Origin: Lepidodermella squamata
Lineage: Eukaryota; Gastrotricha
Assembly: GCA_047495785.1 (NCBI GenBank)
Contig: JBLDXI010000002.1
Span: 2,728,001-2,792,000, forward strand
Direction of reading: 5' to 3'
Length of the DNA stretch: 64,000 nucleotides
Shown: in pieces, positions 60,434 through 64,000 of the stretch
Layout: each line of letters opens with the position of its first letter
How positions within the stretch are numbered: the stretch's first letter is position 1
Position numbers and translations under genes: made by a program
The notes under the pieces: generated by a model
The model's database searches: none
Told to the model about the DNA's origin: nothing
The model's input: only the letters and a program-made list of their open reading frames with translations

Positions 60434-60813
60434 CATGCAACATCTCAATTATTTGCACCAGTGAATACATGATTTTTCATTTTTTAAATAACTTCACTTA
60501 TTGATCATTATCATGCTCTCATTTCGTGCCATAAAATCAATAGCCATCAGTACGTCAATTTTGGCTCTTGACGCTTGAATCCCTGTTTGCATTCAAGACT
60601 AACAGCTTCCTATTTTTGTTTGCACTGGCTGGCCGAATAATATCGAAATTGTGTTTTAGTCGATTATTGCGCCTGTTTTTTTTGGCGCCGCGTGGAGGCA
60701 AACACGCGCCGCCTACGTGTCGATGGCGCGTCAAAAAATGCCCTGTTCCGAATACGGCTCAGTCCACGCAGACCAGCCGAAACGCCAATATCATCTTTAT
60801 TGTCTTAAAAACG
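60434..60813. other. Spacer before the secreted-peptide genes
   Basis: 380 bp with no supportable exon. The GC-rich stretch just upstream of 60814 is read as 5' UTR, because the signal peptide starts at the ATG at 60814. Confidence 0.45.
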
Positions 60814-61107
60814 ATGTCTGCTATATTTTACTCAGCTGCTCTTTTGCTATTGGTCGCCGTAGTCGCTGCAGTTCCAGTTCAGTATTTCAAGAATGCAGTG
60901 CCAGTCAACGTCCAGTCGAGTCGGGTAGCTGACCATAATGGCATGTTGAACAACCAATTTGAGCTATCCAAGGCTGGCTTGCCATCGCCCAATCGCCACC
61001 GCATCGGTAGGCCATCCGCTGTTCAACACCCAGCTGGTGTTTACGAAAATGCAGCGCAAATATTTGTCAATGAATTGCCAGCCGATCCTCGAACTGGTCG
61101 CTTTTGA
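60814..61107 (+). CDS. Small secreted protein 1 (candidate peptide precursor)
   Basis: 97 aa. A clear signal peptide (SAIFYSAALLLLVAVVAA) is followed by a short polar mature region. Segments shared with the gene at 62520: YFKNAVPVNVQSS, LNNQFELSKAG and, at the very C-terminus, NELPADPRTGRF. There are no cysteines in the mature part. GR in PRTGRF could be an amidation/cleavage site, but there is no dibasic pair. I do not recognise the family. A neuropeptide, cuticle or mucus peptide are all possible. AATAAA follows at 61243-61248. The frame extends upstream, but the signal peptide fixes the start. Confidence 0.75.
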   Translation: MSAIFYSAALLLLVAVVAAVPVQYFKNAVPVNVQSSRVADHNGMLNNQFELSKAGLPSPNRHRIGRPSAVQHPAGVYENAAQIFVNELPADPRTGRF

Positions 61108-62519
61108 GAGGATCTGTAATAACTATAGTGACATCTTCACCTATATGGGTTTCTTAGCCGTTTATTCATGATTCATTCGCTTATAATAATCGCATTATTG
61201 TAAGATTTGTGTCTCAATATTTAGAATATCAATACAATCGTAAATAAAATTGGCGGCATCTAGGTACTCTCACCCAATCAAGGGAAGTCCCTATGACTAG
61301 AAACATGAGTAATCAAACAAATAATTGCCAGTGTTGTACGAATCCATGGTGCTATAGTGTGGGAGCTGCGCCTGTTTATTCCTTGTCAAAACACGATCAA
61401 ACCATTTATACAATTTATTCGGAAGTCGGAAGTAGATTTTGGCTCGGGTAATCGCGGATGTGGGTTTCTGAGACGAGGGCAGCAGAATTACCAAGCCTAT
61501 GCTATATTTTACACCCACACCTCGCTGTTTCCGCCCCAGCTGCTGTGGACGTGTTCGTCTTCATGCTATTTTTATCACAAGCCACCATTTGTTCATGGCG
61601 ATCCATTTCGATCGCCTCCTATAATTACATTTCTCTTCGAGCAGGATCGAGCAGGATTAATTCGCGTTTACAGCCAGTCACGAGACGAATCTCGCGGGAA
61701 TGCAACCGAGAAATTCGCAGCCCACCCTCTGGTCCAGCCACGTGTTGCCATTTGAATATTGCTACAACTTTTTCGAAATTTGGTTAGCCATAACAATGGG
61801 GATAGGCTTGTTGCAAAAAGTTGAACTCTCAGCAGCGTTCTTTGAATCTTCTAAAAAACTTCTTATTTCTTATACTCATTTTTCTTTATTTACCTATCAG
61901 TTTTTCCGCAAAACCGCCGCCGAACGCCAAATGTAGATTTTGAAAATCAGTGTCAAGTTCTGCCAAGCACGGTCGCTGGGTCAATAGAATTGGGTCAGTT
62001 CAAATAACAATACTTGAAATTTGCAATTCAGACTGGGAATAGGTGCTGTTTTTTCCGGGTCAGACGGGGTGAGTAATTGCTGTTTTTTACCGTTGCACTT
62101 TCGCAACATCAATTTAATTGCCATTTCGAACTTCGATGAGTGCGAGCATATATTTATCGGCATGTTGTTTTCTAGAAAATAAATAAGGTCAATTTCAGTT
62201 TTATTCATCATTAAGCAAACATTTTTTTAATTGTAAGTGGACATTGGACAGCCTACGCCACTATGCCGGCATTTAAACCCCATGGGTGTAGAATCTGCAC
62301 AACTTGCCATTTTCGGCCCATGGGACCAATATTAATAATATCACGTCCTATATTTAGCTCACGATGTTTCGCTCTGAAAATGATTGTCTGGAAGCGATGC
62401 AGAATTGCCCGGCTTCCATAGCCCCCGCTGCCCGATCCAAGACCTCTGATATATAATTATAAATGTGTCCCATTTTTGATTCGTTAGAAATTTTTCGCGA
62501 ATTTTTAAAATCTTCAACA
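61108..62519. other. Spacer between the two secreted-protein genes
   Basis: 1.4 kb with the polyadenylation signal of the first gene at 61243-61248. Open frames of about 100-130 codons at 61357-61787 show no domain or splice context and are not called. Confidence 0.5.
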
Positions 62520-62828
62520 ATGATCGTGAATCGGTTCGCGTATTACGCCCTCATCGTAGCATGTCTGTGGATTGCCGTAGCCGCGAGTTCTTCGCCGGGT
62601 TTTTATTTCCGCAATTCGAGGCCTATCAGCCGCCATCAGTCAAGTGGAGGCGATAGCTGGGCGCTGAAAAACGCTTACTCCTTGTCGAAACTTGGCGCTG
62701 CAGTAGATCAACCACGGCGTGTTAAACAGGAGCCCGCCCAGCAAGTCATCAGCATTATCACCGACGACAGCGACGAACTTGCTTACAATCCACGATTCGG
62801 AAAATACGAAGTCGACCTAGGAAAATGA
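62520..62828 (+). CDS. Small secreted protein 2 (paralogue of protein 1)
   Basis: 102 aa. The signal peptide (FAYYALIVACLWIAVAAS) is followed by FYFRNSRPISRHQSS, LKNAYSLSKLGAAV, QPRRVKQEP and DELAYNPRFGKYEVDLGK. Spacing and residues match protein 1: YF[K/R]N..P, QSS, L.N...LSK.G and [N/D]EL..[D/N]PR.G[R/K][F/Y]. A dibasic RR splits the mature part, as in a prohormone. There is no cysteine after the signal peptide. AATAAA is at 62923-62928. The family is not recognised. Confidence 0.75.
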   Translation: MIVNRFAYYALIVACLWIAVAASSSPGFYFRNSRPISRHQSSGGDSWALKNAYSLSKLGAAVDQPRRVKQEPAQQVISIITDDSDELAYNPRFGKYEVDLGK

Positions 62829-62983
62829 GTATCGCCATATGAAATTTTGAGGAGGATCGGCTACGACCGAAATCTTCTAGTCTCTTCTATCATCTTGCCG
62901 TTTATTTTTCATTCCATGTTTCAATAAATGTAATACCAACATTTTAATATAAAAAAATCGTTTTTGAAGTGATAATCTTTGGG

Positions 62984-64000
62984 TTATAGGCGGTAGGCAG
63001 CTGTGCTAGCTTGCGACGCGACAAATTTCTGCGTCCTGCGATGGTAGCTAGGACAACACACCTCCGAGCAAGTCACCAGCAAATTATCGAAAGAGCAGAA
63101 AAATGTCCCAAGAGTCTGCATAATGACCGCTGACAAAATGATGTAGGTTCTATAGAGCAAAACGCAAAACGAATAATCTTAATTTACTGCTGAATCAACC
63201 ATAAACAGACAACTTACGCAATGGAGAAGTGTATGAAAGAGGGCTCGCTCCTCATTTTTATGCAAATATATGTTGTTGTTCCGGCGAGAAGAAATTCGTT
63301 TACGATTAGCAGCTCCGCAGTTGAATGAATTCGGTACACGTACTAGAAATAATATTGAAGATATAAAGTCGATGCTGTGAGTTTGGTGCCTACCTTTCTG
63401 AGGTTGCCACCACGGCCACATTGAGCGAACATGATGGCGAAGCAGGCGATGATGCTGGACAAAAGATAGGCGGCATACACGCATAGGACCTTGAGCCGCC
63501 AGCCGAAGAAGTCTTGAAATTCAGGCGGCAAGTCGGTGCAACCACCGACCCCCGACGAGTAATCCTCGTCGTGGTCGTCACCTTGGATTCCCCGGCCGAT
63601 CTCGCCCATTAGCGTAGAATTATTGATAGACTCAAACAGGTTCTTAGCTTTGTCGCCGAGATATGATATGTCCCACAAACCGAACACGCATTCACCGCCG
63701 AATGTTGCGAACCGGTTCCACGCAATGCCGACCATGACGAGAATGAAAGCGATGAAAGTGAACAGCAGAGAGAATAGACGGAACTTGTGGAACATCGGCG
63801 TGTCCCAAACTAGCATCAGGGCGTTTGACGCTTCGTCCGTACCGGCACCGGGTATTATACTCATCGCCTTTTTCATCTGCCGATTGTTCGCTGAACCTGC
63901 ACCTGCTGCTCCATGCGCCCCACTGAGTCCCTTTGCTGCTTTACTGAGGTCCTCAAGGCTACCGCCAAGAGCTGCTTCTGTGTTCCACGATTCGACGCTC
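62984..64000 (-). CDS. Claudin-fold-like four-helix membrane protein (5' end outside window)
   Basis: Exons (minus): 64000-63394 (open to the window edge), 63342-63218, 63149-62984; phases agree. The N-terminal part is Ala/Gly/Ser-rich and cytosolic. TM1 is FRLFSLLFTFIAFILVMVGI, followed by W and GECVFGLWDIS. This W..GLW arrangement and a later loop cysteine recall the claudin/PMP22/LHFPL superfamily. The loop is acidic (GDDHDEDY). TM3 is LCVYAAYLLSSIIACFAIMF. The middle exon reads through without stops but has less obvious family content. TM4 in the last exon is TYIILSAVIMQTLGTFFCSF. Exact family is not assigned; a clarin or LHFPL-like protein is an alternative. Confidence 0.65.

Noticed and set aside
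61357-61787. Two overlapping plus-strand frames of 109-132 codons between the secreted-protein genes
   Set aside because: No signal peptide or domain; the two frames compete over the same DNA; no splice logic.
1-64000. tRNA, rRNA, CRISPR, bacterial operon or viral features
   Set aside because: No cloverleaf-compatible A/B box pair, no rRNA-like block, no regularly spaced repeats and no viral genes were recognised. Ribosome binding sites and operators do not apply to this animal DNA.

Overview
This is eukaryotic, animal DNA. Coding exons are GC-rich and are interrupted by AT-rich GT..AG introns, from about 51 bp up to 4.2 kb. The genes are metazoan: the histone acetyltransferase CBP/p300, Shroom, a myotubularin phosphatase, STARD10, KIF-binding protein, a tetraspanin, MOSPD2, SLC6 transporters, axonemal-type EF-hand proteins and a four-helix claudin-fold protein. 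The tight packing suggests an invertebrate with a compact genome. I cannot name the lineage from this window alone. Gene models below were built by joining exons so that splice phases match. All complete models give whole codon numbers.

Layout. Positions 2-4344 (+) hold the 3' part of CBP/p300 (bromodomain, RING/PHD-like zinc region, acetyltransferase, ZZ, TAZ2, Q/M-rich tail), followed by a long 3' UTR-like region. After about 3.5 kb of non-coding DNA with a 150-bp MITE comes Shroom on the minus strand (20989-9205, 8 coding exons, PDZ at the N-terminus and ASD2 coiled coil at the C-terminus). After 5 kb of non-coding DNA, three head-to-tail minus-strand housekeeping genes follow: KIFBP (36127-34271), STARD10 (34028-32762) and an MTMR6/7/8-type phosphatase with a degenerate FYVE finger (31372-26270). 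A near-perfect 66-bp palindrome lies upstream of KIFBP. A tetraspanin (37908-38962, +) follows.

Positions 39413-47940 (+) are a tandem array of four MOSPD2-related genes. Three encode only a CRAL-TRIO (SEC14-like) lipid-binding domain. The fourth is the full MOSPD2 architecture (CRAL-TRIO, MSP, coiled coil, membrane anchor). Its 3.7-kb intron holds a non-autonomous hAT transposon with a perfect 8-bp target duplication, dispersed repeats, a degenerate telomere-like tract and an orphan exon on the opposite strand.

Positions 49320-57979 hold three SLC6 neurotransmitter/amino-acid transporters (+, -, +), GAT-like overall but with three of five chloride ligands replaced. Positions 58507-60433 hold two tandem EF-hand genes (EFCAB2/DRC8-like). 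Positions 60814-62828 hold two small secreted proteins that look like members of an undescribed paralogous family. The window ends inside a minus-strand claudin-like four-helix membrane protein.

The main themes are repeated local gene duplication (CRAL-TRIO, SLC6, EF-hand and secreted peptide arrays), short intergenic gaps with splice-acceptor-like sequence just before several start codons, and an over-represented 10-mer, TCCTCCTTAA, mostly in introns.
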